A DNA stretch of 64,000 nt from Nitrosomonas mobilis (GCF_900103035.1 NZ_FMWO01000059.1:28066-92065), one strand, 5' to 3'; counted from the first letter of the stretch, positions 17,902 through 27,903 are shown. Notes: a model not told the origin generated them from the letters alone. Made by a program: numbers and translations.

Positions 17902-20900
17902 TGCCTAACAATCTGACTGCGGAAACCGCTGTGATCTCTCGTGACTTGTCGCGTACCAGTTTTACCTTTCAGGGGTCGAGTGATGCCTATACGCTGGCCA
18001 GGTTGGCACGCACCAGCCAGGCTGATAAACCCTTCACTATAGTAACTACCAGTGCGTTGGACGCGCAAAGACTGCTGGAAGAAATTCCTTTCTTTGCGCC
18101 CGAACAGCGGGTGAATCTGCTGCCGGATTGGGAAACCCTGCCTTACGATAATTTTTCACCGCATCAGGATCTGATTTCCGAACGACTGGCGACGTTTTAC
18201 CAGATAACTCACCATACCTGTGACGTGCTGATTGTGCCGGTAACAACCGCACTCTATACCATGCCACCAAGGGAATACCTTGCAGCGTATTCTTTCTTTA
18301 TCAAAAAAGGTAGCGTGCTGGATTTGACCGCGTTTCGCAGTCAAATGACGCTGGCAGGCTATACTCATACCTCACAAGTCGTCTCGCCCGGAGAGTATTG
18401 CATTCGCGGCGGATTGATTGATTTGTTTCCAATGGGCAGCCCATTGCCGTATCGCATCGATCTGTTTGATGATGAAATCGAAACTATCCGCACCTTTGAT
18501 GCCGATACTCAGCGCAGCGTATACCCGGTCAAGGAAATCCGTTTGCTGCCAGCGCGTGAATTCCCATTGGATGAGGCTGGGCGCAGCCGTTTTCGCGTCA
18601 ATTACCGGGAGAAATTTGAGGGCGATCCTACCCGCAGCAAGCTCTATCAGGAGATCAGCAAAGGCAATACGCCCGCCGGAATTGAATATTATCTGCCACT
18701 ATTCTTCGAGCAGACCGCCACCCTCTTCGATTATTTACCGTCTGGCAGTCCAGTTTGCCTACATGGAGACGTCAGGCAGGCCATCGAACAGTTCTGGCGC
18801 GATACGCGCTCGCGTTATGACCTGATGCGCCACGATATCGAACGACCATTGTTGCCTCCCACGGAACTGTTTCTAACAACTGACAGATTTTATGGTTTCC
18901 TGAAACAGCACCAAAAGATCGTCTTGCAAAACAGCTTTGCAGAAGCACAGGAAGAACCGTTAGCCAGCGCGTTGCCTGCCATTCAGGTAGAGCGACGCGC
19001 TGCCAACCCGATTGAGAAACTGACCGCTTTTATTACCACCTTTAGCGCCACGGGCGGACGGGTATTGCTGCTGGCAGAAAGCATGGGACGTCGTGAGCTA
19101 ATGCTTGAGTATCTGCGCGGGCATGGTCTGGATCTGCCGTTATGCGAAGATTTCGCTTCATTTGTCAACGATACAGCACCCTGCATGCTTGGTATCGCCC
19201 CGCTGCACAACGGATTTATTCTGACAGCGGAAAAGCTGGCACTGCTGACGGAAAACGAGCTTTATTCCTCGCATGTACAGAACCGGCGCACCCGGGATGC
19301 GCGCAAGGCTATCTCAACTGATGCGATTCTGCGGGATTTATCGGAAATCAAACCTGGCGATCCGGTAGTGCATGAGCAGCACGGCATTGGACGCTATCTG
19401 GGACTGGTCAACATGGAACCCGGTGACGAAGAAAGCGAGTTTCTCGCACTGGAGTATCAGGGTGGTGATAAATTGTATGTACCGGTGACGCAACTGCACC
19501 TGATTGGCCGTTATAGCGGCGCTGCACCAGAAAATGCCCCTTTGCACAAACTCGGCAGCGGCCAGTGGGAAAAAGCTAAGCGTAAAGCCATGCGCCAGGC
19601 GCATGACACCGCAGCGGAGCTGCTTGATCTTTACGCGCATCGGGCGGCGCGGCAGGGTTTTGCATTCAGACTGAATCAGCATGATTACGAAGTGTTCGCC
19701 GACGGTTTCGGCTTCGAGGAAACACCTGATCAGGCTGCTGCGATTGACTCGGTTCTCCAGGACATGCAATCCGGCAAACCGATGGATCGCCTGATCTGCG
19801 GCGATGTAGGGTTTGGGAAAACCGAGGTAGCGCTGCGCGCAGCGTTTATGGCGGTGGCCAACGGCAAGCAGGTAGCAATACTGGTACCCACGACCCTGCT
19901 CGCCGAGCAGCATTTTCAGAACTTTTCGGATCGTTTCGGCCTGGTTGCCGAGCAATGGCCGGTCAGGATTGCTGAATTATCCCGTTTTCGTTCTGCTCGC
20001 GAGCAAGCGGAAGCGCTGCGCGAGATGGCAAACGGGACGGTTGATATCGTCATCGGCACGCACAAACTGATTCAGGACAAGGTGGTATTCAAGAATCTCG
20101 GTCTGGTCATCATCGATGAAGAACACCGCTTTGGTGTGCGCCACAAGGAGCAGTTGAAAAAATTGCGCGCCGAAGTGGATGTGCTGACGTTAACCGCGAC
20201 ACCGATTCCACGCACACTAGCGATGTCGCTGGAAGGCTTGCGCGATTTTTCAATTATTGCAACCGCGCCGCAAAGACGACTGGCGATTAAAACTTTTGTA
20301 CATACCTTTTCCGAAGGCATCATCCGGGAAGCCTGCCTACGTGAACTGAAACGTGGCGGACAGATTTACTTCCTGTACAACGAGGTCAGCACCATCGAGC
20401 ACATGTATACCCGCTTGAGCCGCCTGCTGCCCGAAGCACGTATCCATATTGCCCATGGCCAGATGCGCGAAAGCGAGCTCGAACATGTCATGCGCGATTT
20501 TTACCAGCAGCGCTTCAACCTGCTGCTGTGCACCACCATCATCGAAACCGGCATCGACATCCCCAGTGTCAACACCATCATTATTCACCGTGCGGACAAA
20601 TTTGGCCTGGCGCAACTGCACCAACTGCGCGGCCGGGTAGGACGCTCGCATCATCAGGCGTATGCCTATCTGCTGACTCCAGACAAAGCCGCGCTGACTA
20701 CACAGGCGATCAAGCGGCTGGAAGCGATCCAGGCGATGGAAGAATTAGGATCAGGATTTTATCTGGCGATGCATGACCTGGAAATTCGCGGCGCAGGTGC
20801 GGTGCTGGGTGAATCGCAAAGTGGCGAGATGCAGGAAATTGGATTCAGTTTATATAATTCCCTGCTGGACGCCGCAATCAAGTCATTGCAGGCCGGGCAA

Positions 20901-21365
20901 TCTGCACAGGACGAGGTTCCGCTGGAAATTACTGCCGAAATCAAGTTGCATGTGCCCACCTTACTGCCAGCCGATTATTGCGGTGATATTCATGAGCGGT
21001 TGGTGCTCTATAAACGCATGGCAAGCTGCACGAATGACGAGCAGTTTGATGACATCCAGCGCGAACTGATTGATCGATTCGGCCTGCTGCCGAATCCTGT
21101 CAGGGCACTGCTAGATTGTCATCGCTTACGAATCAAGGCAAAGAAGCTGGGCATCATCCGCATCGATGCAAGTGCCGAGCAAATTCAACTACAGTTTATG
21201 CCGAACCCACCGGTAGAGGCAACCCAAATCCTGAAGCTCGTAAATAACAGTAAAATCTATGCTTTATCTGGCCCTGATCGCCTCAGAATTAATGTGAAAA
21301 TTGCCGCAATCAACGAACGCATCGGTGAAATCAATAAAGTATTTGCTGTGTTGACAGAAAAATAA
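17901..21365 (+). CDS. mfd: Transcription-repair coupling factor Mfd
   Basis: Large ATP-driven translocase (1154 aa) that releases RNA polymerase stalled at DNA lesions and recruits UvrA. Domain order is the UvrB-like N-terminal part, a CarD-type RNAP-interaction domain around PGDPVVHEQHGIGRYLG (near residue 483), an SF2 motor with Walker A GDVGFGKTEVA (near 634) and DEEH (near 738), motif VI HQLRGRVGRS, and the C-terminal TRCF domain. The ATG at 17901 overlaps the recJ stop, so the two repair genes are translationally coupled. Length is normal for the family. Confidence 0.97.
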   Translation: MPNNLTAETAVISRDLSRTSFTFQGSSDAYTLARLARTSQADKPFTIVTTSALDAQRLLEEIPFFAPEQRVNLLPDWETLPYDNFSPHQDLISERLATFYQITHHTCDVLIVPVTTALYTMPPREYLAAYSFFIKKGSVLDLTAFRSQMTLAGYTHTSQVVSPGEYCIRGGLIDLFPMGSPLPYRIDLFDDEIETIRTFDADTQRSVYPVKEIRLLPAREFPLDEAGRSRFRVNYREKFEGDPTRSKLYQEISKGNTPAGIEYYLPLFFEQTATLFDYLPSGSPVCLHGDVRQAIEQFWRDTRSRYDLMRHDIERPLLPPTELFLTTDRFYGFLKQHQKIVLQNSFAEAQEEPLASALPAIQVERRAANPIEKLTAFITTFSATGGRVLLLAESMGRRELMLEYLRGHGLDLPLCEDFASFVNDTAPCMLGIAPLHNGFILTAEKLALLTENELYSSHVQNRRTRDARKAISTDAILRDLSEIKPGDPVVHEQHGIGRYLGLVNMEPGDEESEFLALEYQGGDKLYVPVTQLHLIGRYSGAAPENAPLHKLGSGQWEKAKRKAMRQAHDTAAELLDLYAHRAARQGFAFRLNQHDYEVFADGFGFEETPDQAAAIDSVLQDMQSGKPMDRLICGDVGFGKTEVALRAAFMAVANGKQVAILVPTTLLAEQHFQNFSDRFGLVAEQWPVRIAELSRFRSAREQAEALREMANGTVDIVIGTHKLIQDKVVFKNLGLVIIDEEHRFGVRHKEQLKKLRAEVDVLTLTATPIPRTLAMSLEGLRDFSIIATAPQRRLAIKTFVHTFSEGIIREACLRELKRGGQIYFLYNEVSTIEHMYTRLSRLLPEARIHIAHGQMRESELEHVMRDFYQQRFNLLLCTTIIETGIDIPSVNTIIIHRADKFGLAQLHQLRGRVGRSHHQAYAYLLTPDKAALTTQAIKRLEAIQAMEELGSGFYLAMHDLEIRGAGAVLGESQSGEMQEIGFSLYNSLLDAAIKSLQAGQSAQDEVPLEITAEIKLHVPTLLPADYCGDIHERLVLYKRMASCTNDEQFDDIQRELIDRFGLLPNPVRALLDCHRLRIKAKKLGIIRIDASAEQIQLQFMPNPPVEATQILKLVNNSKIYALSGPDRLRINVKIAAINERIGEINKVFAVLTEK

Positions 21366-21419
21366 TAAATATTCACCGTATTTTTTCCAAAGAAAATTGC
21401 AGGTACTTTAACGATCAAT

Positions 21420-22709
21420 ATGGCAGCCCTCGAGATATCCGTCGATGATTTGCAGCTCGGCATGTATGTCAGCCAGCTGGATCGCCCTTGGCTGGGCACA
21501 CCCTATTTGCTTGAAGGGGTTATGATTCAGTCACAGGAGGATATCGATCAGCTTGCGCAGCTTTGCCAGACGGTTTTTGTGGATGAGACGACCATTCCTG
21601 CTTCTTTCAAACCGAAACGTATCATTCTCGTTAAAGCCAGCTCCCATACTCCAGAAGTATTAACGTCAAAAAAAACTGCTAGTGATCAGATAACACCTGG
21701 CGAGCTGGAAAAAATCGAGCGCACACCATTTCATGGCAATCAACGCTATACCGATATTCATCCAGTTGATCGCGAATTGCCGGTCGCCCGACAGGCACTG
21801 GAGGTCAGCATCTCCATGCTGGAGGAGATTCATGGGCATATCGAACACGGTGTCAAGCTGGATTATCGCCACGCCAAGGAAGTAGTCGAGTCACTGCGTG
21901 AAAGTGTAGTGCGAAATCCGGATGCGCTACTGCTACTGTCACGATTGAGAAAAACCCGGCATGAGCTGTATGAAAAATCGGTGCGTTCTTCGGTTTATCT
22001 GCTGGCACTGGGTCGTCACCTCGGCTTGCCACGCGAAGAACTCTCGGCACTGGGAATGGGCGGCTTATTGATGGATGTAGGACAAGCGCAGCTGCCAGTA
22101 GAAATTCAAAAAAAAACCGGCAAATTGAGTACTGCCGAGCACGAGATTTTCAAGCGTCATGTTGCGTACGGGGAAACTTCTGTGGCGACGACACTAGACA
22201 TATCTGAAGCCGTGCTGGCAATTGTTGCTCAGCACCATGAACGCGAGAATGGTAGTGGCTATCCTCGGGGGTTATTCGCCAATCAGCTCCATCCCTATGC
22301 GAGAATGGCGGCAGTCATTGACAGCTACGAAAGCCTGATCGAACCGGCGCGTGATATGCCGGCCTTCAGGCCATTTGAGGCGCTAAGAGAATTACAGACG
22401 AATTCCAGGGGTGGACTCAACAGCACGCTAGTGGAGCAGTTCTGCCAGTTTATCGGTGTTTTTCCGATCGGCAGTCTAGTTGAACTCAACACCGGTGAGG
22501 TGGCCATCGTGCTGGCACATAATCGCACACAGCGTTTCCGTCCAAAAATCATGGTGATTCTCGATGCCAAGAAAAAGCCCCATGAGTCACCTCGCCAGCT
22601 GGATCTGCGGCTTTCCGAAACCAGCGTTACCGGAATCGAGTATGAAATTAAACGGGACCTGGCGTTGGGTGCTTTCGGAATTGATGTCTCCCGTTATTAT
22701 TTAGGTTAG
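21420..22709 (+). CDS. DUF3391/HD-GYP protein with degenerate metal site
   Basis: 429-aa protein with an N-terminal DUF3391 domain (ISVDDLQLGMYVSQLDRPWL) and a C-terminal HD-GYP domain of the cyclic-di-GMP phosphodiesterase type. Several ligands are altered: the usual LLHDIGK block reads LLMDVGQ, so the HD histidine is Met (218), and DGSGYP reads NGSGYP (277). HHE (272-274) and HVAYGE remain. Phosphodiesterase activity is therefore doubtful, and a sensory or binding role is possible. It is followed after 26 bp by an EAL-domain gene, so both likely act in c-di-GMP signalling. Confidence 0.85.
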   Translation: MAALEISVDDLQLGMYVSQLDRPWLGTPYLLEGVMIQSQEDIDQLAQLCQTVFVDETTIPASFKPKRIILVKASSHTPEVLTSKKTASDQITPGELEKIERTPFHGNQRYTDIHPVDRELPVARQALEVSISMLEEIHGHIEHGVKLDYRHAKEVVESLRESVVRNPDALLLLSRLRKTRHELYEKSVRSSVYLLALGRHLGLPREELSALGMGGLLMDVGQAQLPVEIQKKTGKLSTAEHEIFKRHVAYGETSVATTLDISEAVLAIVAQHHERENGSGYPRGLFANQLHPYARMAAVIDSYESLIEPARDMPAFRPFEALRELQTNSRGGLNSTLVEQFCQFIGVFPIGSLVELNTGEVAIVLAHNRTQRFRPKIMVILDAKKKPHESPRQLDLRLSETSVTGIEYEIKRDLALGAFGIDVSRYYLG

Positions 22710-22735
22710 ACAGGCATCGAACTACCTTTTCCCTT

Positions 22736-24037
22736 ATGCCCATACTCTCGTACCTGGATTTTCTACAAGCAGCCAATCACATCCTGCTCGAACCGCAGCG
22801 CGTGCCTGGGCATAGCGCCATGTTACTGGTCGAATTCGAACGCCTACCCGAATTGGATGGTGTATTGGGCTATCGCGTAGTCGATGATCTTGTCAGTCAG
22901 GCAGCCCGTACAATTCGCCAGGCACTCAATCCCGCAGATATCATTGGTGCAATCGGGCGGCATCAGATTGCCTGCTTGCTGGCAAATCTCTTGACGGATG
23001 AGCATGCACGGCTCGCGGCTTACAAAATTCAGAGAACGCTCGCGCAGCCTGTCTCCATGAATGGGCACCGAATCAATCTGTTCTGCCGTATCGGGATTGC
23101 AGTCAGGAATCCATGCAACCATTGCACCGATCAACTGATGCGCACCGCTAACCTTGCTCTGCATGGTGCCCGTGCCGAGCATGAATCTATTAAATTACTG
23201 ATAGAACAAAGTAAAGATTCTCAGCCTGTAGGCATTGATCTATTGTCTGATCTGGAAGAAGCGATAGAGACTGGCGAAATTTTTATGGTATATCAGCCAA
23301 AATTTGATATTGCCAGCGGCAGAATTACCTCCACGGAATCGTTGCTGCGCTGGACGCATCCGCAACAGGGCGCGATACGGCCGGACAAACTGATCCAGCT
23401 GGTGGAAAGCACTCCCTTGATGACCAAGCTGACACTATGGATCATGAATACCGCACTGCGACAGTGTGCTGAATATCGTCGTGCCGGGCTGGACGCCGGG
23501 GTATCGATCAATTTTTCAGCCGAGGATCTGCGTGATCCAGAGTTAACTGAGCTAGTCATGCAAAGTCTTGCACTGTGGCAAATTCCCGCCGAAGTCGTCA
23601 CCATTGAGCTGACTGAGACAGCGGTCATGGAAAATGATGCTCATGCGCTGCAGGTGCTGGAACGGTTCAAAGAGATCGGACTTAAATTGTCGATGGATGA
23701 TTTCGGCACTGGTTATTCCTCAATGGCACGGCTGCTGCAGGTTCCGCTTGATGAAATCAAGATCGATATGCTGTTCGTCAAGAACATGCTGAATTCACGC
23801 ATGCATGAACGTATCGTCGATACCATGATTAATCTTGGGCATCAGCTTGGCTTGCGCGTGGTTGCGGAAGGAGTCGAGGATGAAGCAACCTTTGCTCGCC
23901 TGCAGGAATTGGGCTGCGATACCGTACAGAGTTACCTGATCGGGCGCGGCATGTTGTTACCGGAGCTGATTCAGCTTGCCCGCAACCAGACTGCACTCCC
24001 AACTACTATCGAGAAACGAGTATCCTCAAGTGGTTGA
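22736..24037 (+). CDS. Degenerate-GGDEF/EAL cyclic-di-GMP phosphodiesterase
   Basis: 433-aa cytoplasmic protein with no membrane segment. The N-terminal half resembles a GGDEF domain but has GRHQI where GGDEF would be, so it should not synthesise c-di-GMP. The C-terminal EAL domain looks competent: ESLLRW (E201, with Ser replacing the Ala of EAL), INFSAEDL, ELTE, DDFGTGYSS, KIDMLFV, AEGVE and VQSYLIGR keep the usual metal-binding and catalytic residues. It probably hydrolyses c-di-GMP to pGpG. It forms a pair with the upstream HD-GYP-like gene and overlaps the photolyase start by 8 bp. Confidence 0.88.
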   Translation: MPILSYLDFLQAANHILLEPQRVPGHSAMLLVEFERLPELDGVLGYRVVDDLVSQAARTIRQALNPADIIGAIGRHQIACLLANLLTDEHARLAAYKIQRTLAQPVSMNGHRINLFCRIGIAVRNPCNHCTDQLMRTANLALHGARAEHESIKLLIEQSKDSQPVGIDLLSDLEEAIETGEIFMVYQPKFDIASGRITSTESLLRWTHPQQGAIRPDKLIQLVESTPLMTKLTLWIMNTALRQCAEYRRAGLDAGVSINFSAEDLRDPELTELVMQSLALWQIPAEVVTIELTETAVMENDAHALQVLERFKEIGLKLSMDDFGTGYSSMARLLQVPLDEIKIDMLFVKNMLNSRMHERIVDTMINLGHQLGLRVVAEGVEDEATFARLQELGCDTVQSYLIGRGMLLPELIQLARNQTALPTTIEKRVSSSG

Positions 24038-25364
24038 GCAACCACCCCCTCTTTCTATTTTCTGGTTCAGAAGAGATTTACGTTTGCAGGACAATACCGC
24101 CTTGACCAAGGCGCTCGCGGCAGGCAAACCGGTATTACCTGTTTTCATTTTTGATTCCCATATTTTGACCGGCTTGCCGCGAAATGATGCGCGGGTCACA
24201 TTTATTTTCGACACCCTACAAACCCTGAATGCACAACTGGCAGAAAAATTTGCTAGTGGCGTTGCCTTTTTTTATGGCAAACCACTGGCGATTTTCGAGC
24301 AACTGTTACATACATACCGTATCGATGCCGTCTACGCTAACCGGGATTATGAACCTTACGCGCGGGAGCGCGATGCCACGGTGCATCAGCTGTTACAAGC
24401 CCATGGTATAAGGTTTTTCACCTATAAAGATCATGTTCTGTTTGAGACAGATGAAATTGTCAAGCCGGATAATCAGCCGTATGTGGTCTATACACCTTAC
24501 CAGAAGCGTTGGAAAACCCGCTGGCAGGAAATGGCCAGTCATTCGGAGCAAATAGAACCAAATTGGGAAAATCTGGCGAAAGATTGGTCGTTGCCTAGTC
24601 AATCACTCCCTCAGTTGACAATGGCACAGATCGGCTTTGAGCGTTCCACGCTCACTGTTGCAGATTATCGTATCGATGCGCAGTTTTTACAGACTTATGG
24701 CGAAAACCGTGATTTTCCGGCACGGACACATGCCTCCCGTCTGGGGCCGTATCTGCGTTTTGGCACAGTCAGCATCCGCCAAATCATGCGGCAAAGTATC
24801 CAGGCAGAAGCAGAAATATTTATCAATGAGTTGATTTGGAGAGAATTTTTTAGTCAGATTCTGTGGCATTTTCCGCATACGGTTAGCCGAAGTTTTAAAC
24901 TACGTTACGACCAAATCAAATGGCGCAACAATGAGAACGAATTTACACGCTGGTGTGCCGGTATGACTGGCTATCCGCTGGTGGATGCCGGTATGCGGCA
25001 GCTCAATGCCACTGGCCACCTACATAATCGTGTACGTATGGTGGCTGGAAGTTTTTTATGCAAACATCTCCTGATCGATTGGCGCTGGGGGGAAGCCTAT
25101 TTTGCACAGAAACTACTCGATTTCGAACTGGCAAGCAATGTCGGTAACTGGCAGTGGGTCGCAGGGTGCGGCGTGGATGCGGCGCCCTATTTCCGAATAT
25201 TCAATCCCAGCACTCAAATCGAAAGATTCGACCCTGACTGGCGCTACATTGAGCAGTGGGTTGAAGAGGTTCATCAGTTAGCCTATCCACAGCCCATCGT
25301 CGAGCACAACTTTGCACGCCAACGCTGCCTGGAAGTTTATAAAAGAGCGCTGGGCGCATCCTGA
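24030..25364 (+). CDS. phr: Deoxyribodipyrimidine photolyase
   Basis: Light-driven repair enzyme (about 444 aa) that splits cyclobutane pyrimidine dimers. The N-terminal antenna domain starts FWFRRDLRLQDNTAL; the FAD-binding domain has ELIWREFFSQIL, HNRVRMVAGSFLCKHLL, and NVGNWQWVAGCGVDAAPYFRIFNP. It is of the class I CPD type. The start is uncertain. GTG at 24030, overlapping the EAL gene by 8 bp, puts the conserved N-terminus at the expected distance, while a TTG at 23976 would add 18 poorly matching residues. It converges with the EI24 gene, overlapping by 28 bp. Confidence 0.92.
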   Translation: MVEQPPPLSIFWFRRDLRLQDNTALTKALAAGKPVLPVFIFDSHILTGLPRNDARVTFIFDTLQTLNAQLAEKFASGVAFFYGKPLAIFEQLLHTYRIDAVYANRDYEPYARERDATVHQLLQAHGIRFFTYKDHVLFETDEIVKPDNQPYVVYTPYQKRWKTRWQEMASHSEQIEPNWENLAKDWSLPSQSLPQLTMAQIGFERSTLTVADYRIDAQFLQTYGENRDFPARTHASRLGPYLRFGTVSIRQIMRQSIQAEAEIFINELIWREFFSQILWHFPHTVSRSFKLRYDQIKWRNNENEFTRWCAGMTGYPLVDAGMRQLNATGHLHNRVRMVAGSFLCKHLLIDWRWGEAYFAQKLLDFELASNVGNWQWVAGCGVDAAPYFRIFNPSTQIERFDPDWRYIEQWVEEVHQLAYPQPIVEHNFARQRCLEVYKRALGAS

Positions 25365-26107
25365 TCCGTATCCGGTTTTCCATGGACGACTTGAGCGGCT
25401 TGTCTGCGCTTTGAGAGCCTGTCCAACTCAAAGTGAATAAAGGCCAGTGCGGTAAGGGTAGGCGAGAAAAAATTCAGGATTGGAACAAATTGTACCAGCC
25501 CGGTTAGCAATCCCAATCCCCAGCGTGCCGGGCGATCCGCTGCCAACAGTTCGTCAAGCTCCTTCTCATCTGCATGCTCGGCCAGCGCATCGTAGCAAAA
25601 CAACCGTTGATTCATATAGGCGGCTGCCAGCAAAGGTACTAACAGGCCGATACCAATAAACCATAGCGGCAGAGTAACGACCCAAATCAGGATAAATATC
25701 ACAAAAGTTGACACGACCGTGCGTAAACTGCCAATAACCGTACCGCCGTGTGCGCGTACGATATCCGGGTGATAGCGTTTGGCGACGAAATTGACTAGCC
25801 CTGGCATCGCGAACAAGGCGGTCAGGATCATACTAGTGACGATAACCAAAATGGTAAAAATCAATACATTGATGACAGATTCAACGCCATCAGCAATTGC
25901 CTGTAGACGAGATGCCTCCAGCCAGTTTCGCAATTCAGCAACCGGCAGATTCGCCATGATCCAGCCAGATGCAGGTGTCCAGAAATAAGTGCCAACCATC
26001 CACCAGAAAATACCAGCTACTAATAATGGCCAGATCCATAACCAGAATATACGTAGGTGCAAAAGATTGACGGTTGCGCGCGCAAGCGCATTAACAATGC
26101 CGGACAT
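25337..26107 (-). CDS. EI24-domain inner-membrane protein
   Basis: 256-aa integral membrane protein of the EI24/CysZ-like family, with four or five hydrophobic segments (for example IFWLWIWPLLVAGIFWWMV, VLIFTILVIVTSMILTALF, FVIFILIWVVTLPLWFIGI). The conserved PLLAAAYMNQRLFCYDAL and GLLTGLVQFVPILNFFSPTLTALAFIH blocks are present. Some relatives (CysZ) conduct sulfate, but this branch has no assigned function and no cys genes are nearby. Its 3' end overlaps phr convergently. Confidence 0.85.
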   Translation of the reverse strand: MSGIVNALARATVNLLHLRIFWLWIWPLLVAGIFWWMVGTYFWTPASGWIMANLPVAELRNWLEASRLQAIADGVESVINVLIFTILVIVTSMILTALFAMPGLVNFVAKRYHPDIVRAHGGTVIGSLRTVVSTFVIFILIWVVTLPLWFIGIGLLVPLLAAAYMNQRLFCYDALAEHADEKELDELLAADRPARWGLGLLTGLVQFVPILNFFSPTLTALAFIHFELDRLSKRRQAAQVVHGKPDTDQDAPSALL

Positions 26108-26264
26108 CGAATTTTTCCTTGAATAAATATATAGGTTAACTGTAAATTAGAGCTTGTATTTTAAAAAGCGTCTCAAACTTTTATCAGCTAATATAGCTTA
26201 AAACTCTGTTCTAAAATGATACAGAATCAAGTACGCGCCCTTCCATTATTAAGAGGCATGTCAA

Positions 26265-26798
26265 ATGAAAAGCATAACCTGGTTGTATCTTTCCCTGATT
26301 CTGGCTGGCACCATCTATCATGATATTTTATGGGCAAGTCGCGGGCATCATCATGTCGGCAGTCACCGGACTCATTTTGGTGGAGGCTATGGCATCGGCA
26401 GCCATTACTCAGGTAGTCGGCATGCCCACTCAGGGAGACGTACCAGTTTTTATGGTGGAATTTCCTTTGGTAGCGGATATGCAGGTTTCGGTCGGGGCTA
26501 CCCAGCTTATGGCTCCTATTACCGCCGCCCCTATTATCGCGGTAGCTATTTCAACAGTGGTTTTTATGGGCCCGTCTGGCCGGCACCTTTCTACCCCTAC
26601 GCTTATCCACAAGTAATAACCGTGCCGGCAACACCACCGGTTTATATCCAGCAGCCGCCCGTTATTCTACCGTCTCCACCTGCGGTTGTTACCCGGTCAA
26701 ATTACTGGCATTATTGTGAACAACCTGCTGGTTATTATCCCCAAGTCAAGAACTGTCCGGGCGGCTGGATCAAGATTCCACCCCACTACGACGAATAA
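26265..26798 (+). CDS. Exported Gly/Tyr/His-rich protein of unknown function
   Basis: 177-aa protein not recognised as a named family. An N-terminal hydrophobic stretch (WLYLSLILAGTIYHDI) is likely a signal peptide. A low-complexity Gly/Tyr/His/Arg region follows (about 25-100), then a Pro-rich part, and a C-terminal region with two cysteines (HYCEQPAGYYPQVKNCPGGWIKIPP). That tail, with its paired Cys and W, recurs in many small exported betaproteobacterial proteins of unknown role. It lies 17 bp upstream of a lipoprotein gene, so the two are probably co-expressed envelope proteins. Confidence 0.75.
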   Translation: MKSITWLYLSLILAGTIYHDILWASRGHHHVGSHRTHFGGGYGIGSHYSGSRHAHSGRRTSFYGGISFGSGYAGFGRGYPAYGSYYRRPYYRGSYFNSGFYGPVWPAPFYPYAYPQVITVPATPPVYIQQPPVILPSPPAVVTRSNYWHYCEQPAGYYPQVKNCPGGWIKIPPHYDE

Positions 26799-26815
26799 CA
26801 TAGGAGTACAGTCTG

Positions 26816-27352
26816 ATGAAAAATGCTTCCCGGTTGTCTATTTTATCGCTAACAATAGCGTTGGCCAGTTGTGTGCATACTCCGTCCGGACCAAGCGTCA
26901 TGGTTTTACCGGGTAACGGTAAAAATTTCGATCAGTTTCGCACTGATGATTTTATGTGCCGACAATTTGCCAGCCAACAGACTGATTACAATACGCCCAG
27001 AAAAGCGGCCATATCAAGTGGCACCGAAACTGCGGCAATAGGTGCTGCTCTCGGCGCCATTGCCGGTGCTGCGCTGGGTGGCGGCCGAGGTGCCGCGATC
27101 GGCGCAGGGACGGGTCTACTGGGTGGTGGGCTGGCAGGTAGCGGAAGCGCACAGACTTCCAGCTCGATCAGCCAGGAACGTTATGATATTTCCTATATTC
27201 AGTGCATGTATGCCAATGGGCATCAGGTACCAGTTTCGGCACGATTCCAAGGGCTGGGCGGTACCGGCTATCAGATGCCTGCTCAACAACCTTCCAATAG
27301 ATACATTCCGCCTCCACCAAAGGGCAACCCACCGCCACCCCCGCCTTATTAA
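26816..27352 (+). CDS. Glycine-zipper outer-membrane lipoprotein
   Basis: 178-aa predicted lipoprotein: a short signal peptide ends in LASC, a lipobox placing the lipidated Cys at 19. Residues about 75-110 form a glycine-zipper segment (GAALGAIAGAALGGGRGAAIGAG), commonly membrane-associated. The C-terminus is a Pro-rich tail ending PPPPPPY. Ser rather than Asp follows the lipobox Cys region, so outer-membrane sorting is expected. No enzymatic domain is seen. It is preceded closely by the Gly/Tyr-rich exported protein and followed by IS debris. Confidence 0.8.
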   Translation: MKNASRLSILSLTIALASCVHTPSGPSVMVLPGNGKNFDQFRTDDFMCRQFASQQTDYNTPRKAAISSGTETAAIGAALGAIAGAALGGGRGAAIGAGTGLLGGGLAGSGSAQTSSSISQERYDISYIQCMYANGHQVPVSARFQGLGGTGYQMPAQQPSNRYIPPPPKGNPPPPPPY

Positions 27353-27476
27353 TTAATAAGCCAGGCAGGGTAGCCGTTGATCGGAGTTGCAATCAATTGG
27401 TACTGCACATCACCATGTATATCGGGGTCAATCACAAATAGATAGTTTTTAACCAGTCATAAAGGACATACCTTCT

Positions 27477-27744
27477 AAACATCATTTACCAGTTGCACTC
27501 AATACTCCGAACCGGGAATTTTCTGTTAGATCGCCTGGTAAAGTATCGGTCGGTGGCATCACCTATATTCCTACGGATGAGGGCTGGTTATACTTGGCTG
27601 GAATAAAAGATCTATTTAATGGCGAACTGGTGGGCTATGCCATGAATGAGAGAATGACAGGAAGCCTGGTTATACAGGCATTATTTCGTGCAACTGCAAG
27701 TAAACATCCGGATAAGAGGCTAATTTTTCACTCAGATCGAGGTG
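27477..27744 (+). pseudogene. IS3-family OrfB (DDE transposase) fragment
   Basis: An open stretch reads HHLPVALNTPNREFSV, then GGITYIPTDEGWLYLAGIKDL and ending RLIFHSDRGGQ, the core of IS3-family OrfB integrase domains. The first catalytic aspartate of the usual DITYI block is Gly, and the frame leaves the family right after HSDRGGQ. Both N-terminus and C-terminus are missing, so it is inactive. Confidence 0.8.
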
Positions 27745-27903
27745 GCCAATCTCAATCATGGCATCGATGGCTTCAAGCGCTACGTTGCTCCGGCGATTGT
27801 CGCCCGCAACATCCACCTCATCGGCGATATTCTGTGGCAGCAAGATGTGGAACGTGAACGCAAGGCCAACACGCAACATTCGAAGTACCGACAAATGGCC
27901 TGA
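27745..27903 (+). pseudogene. C-terminal transposase fragment of a second IS
   Basis: Directly after the IS3 fragment, in another frame, about 50 codons read HGIDGFKRYVAPAIVARNIHLIGDIL and end KYRQMA-stop. This resembles the C-terminal tail of ISNCY- or IS5-like transposases (GxKR...A.N....G). The family is uncertain. The abrupt join suggests insertion of one IS into another followed by deletion. Confidence 0.5.
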
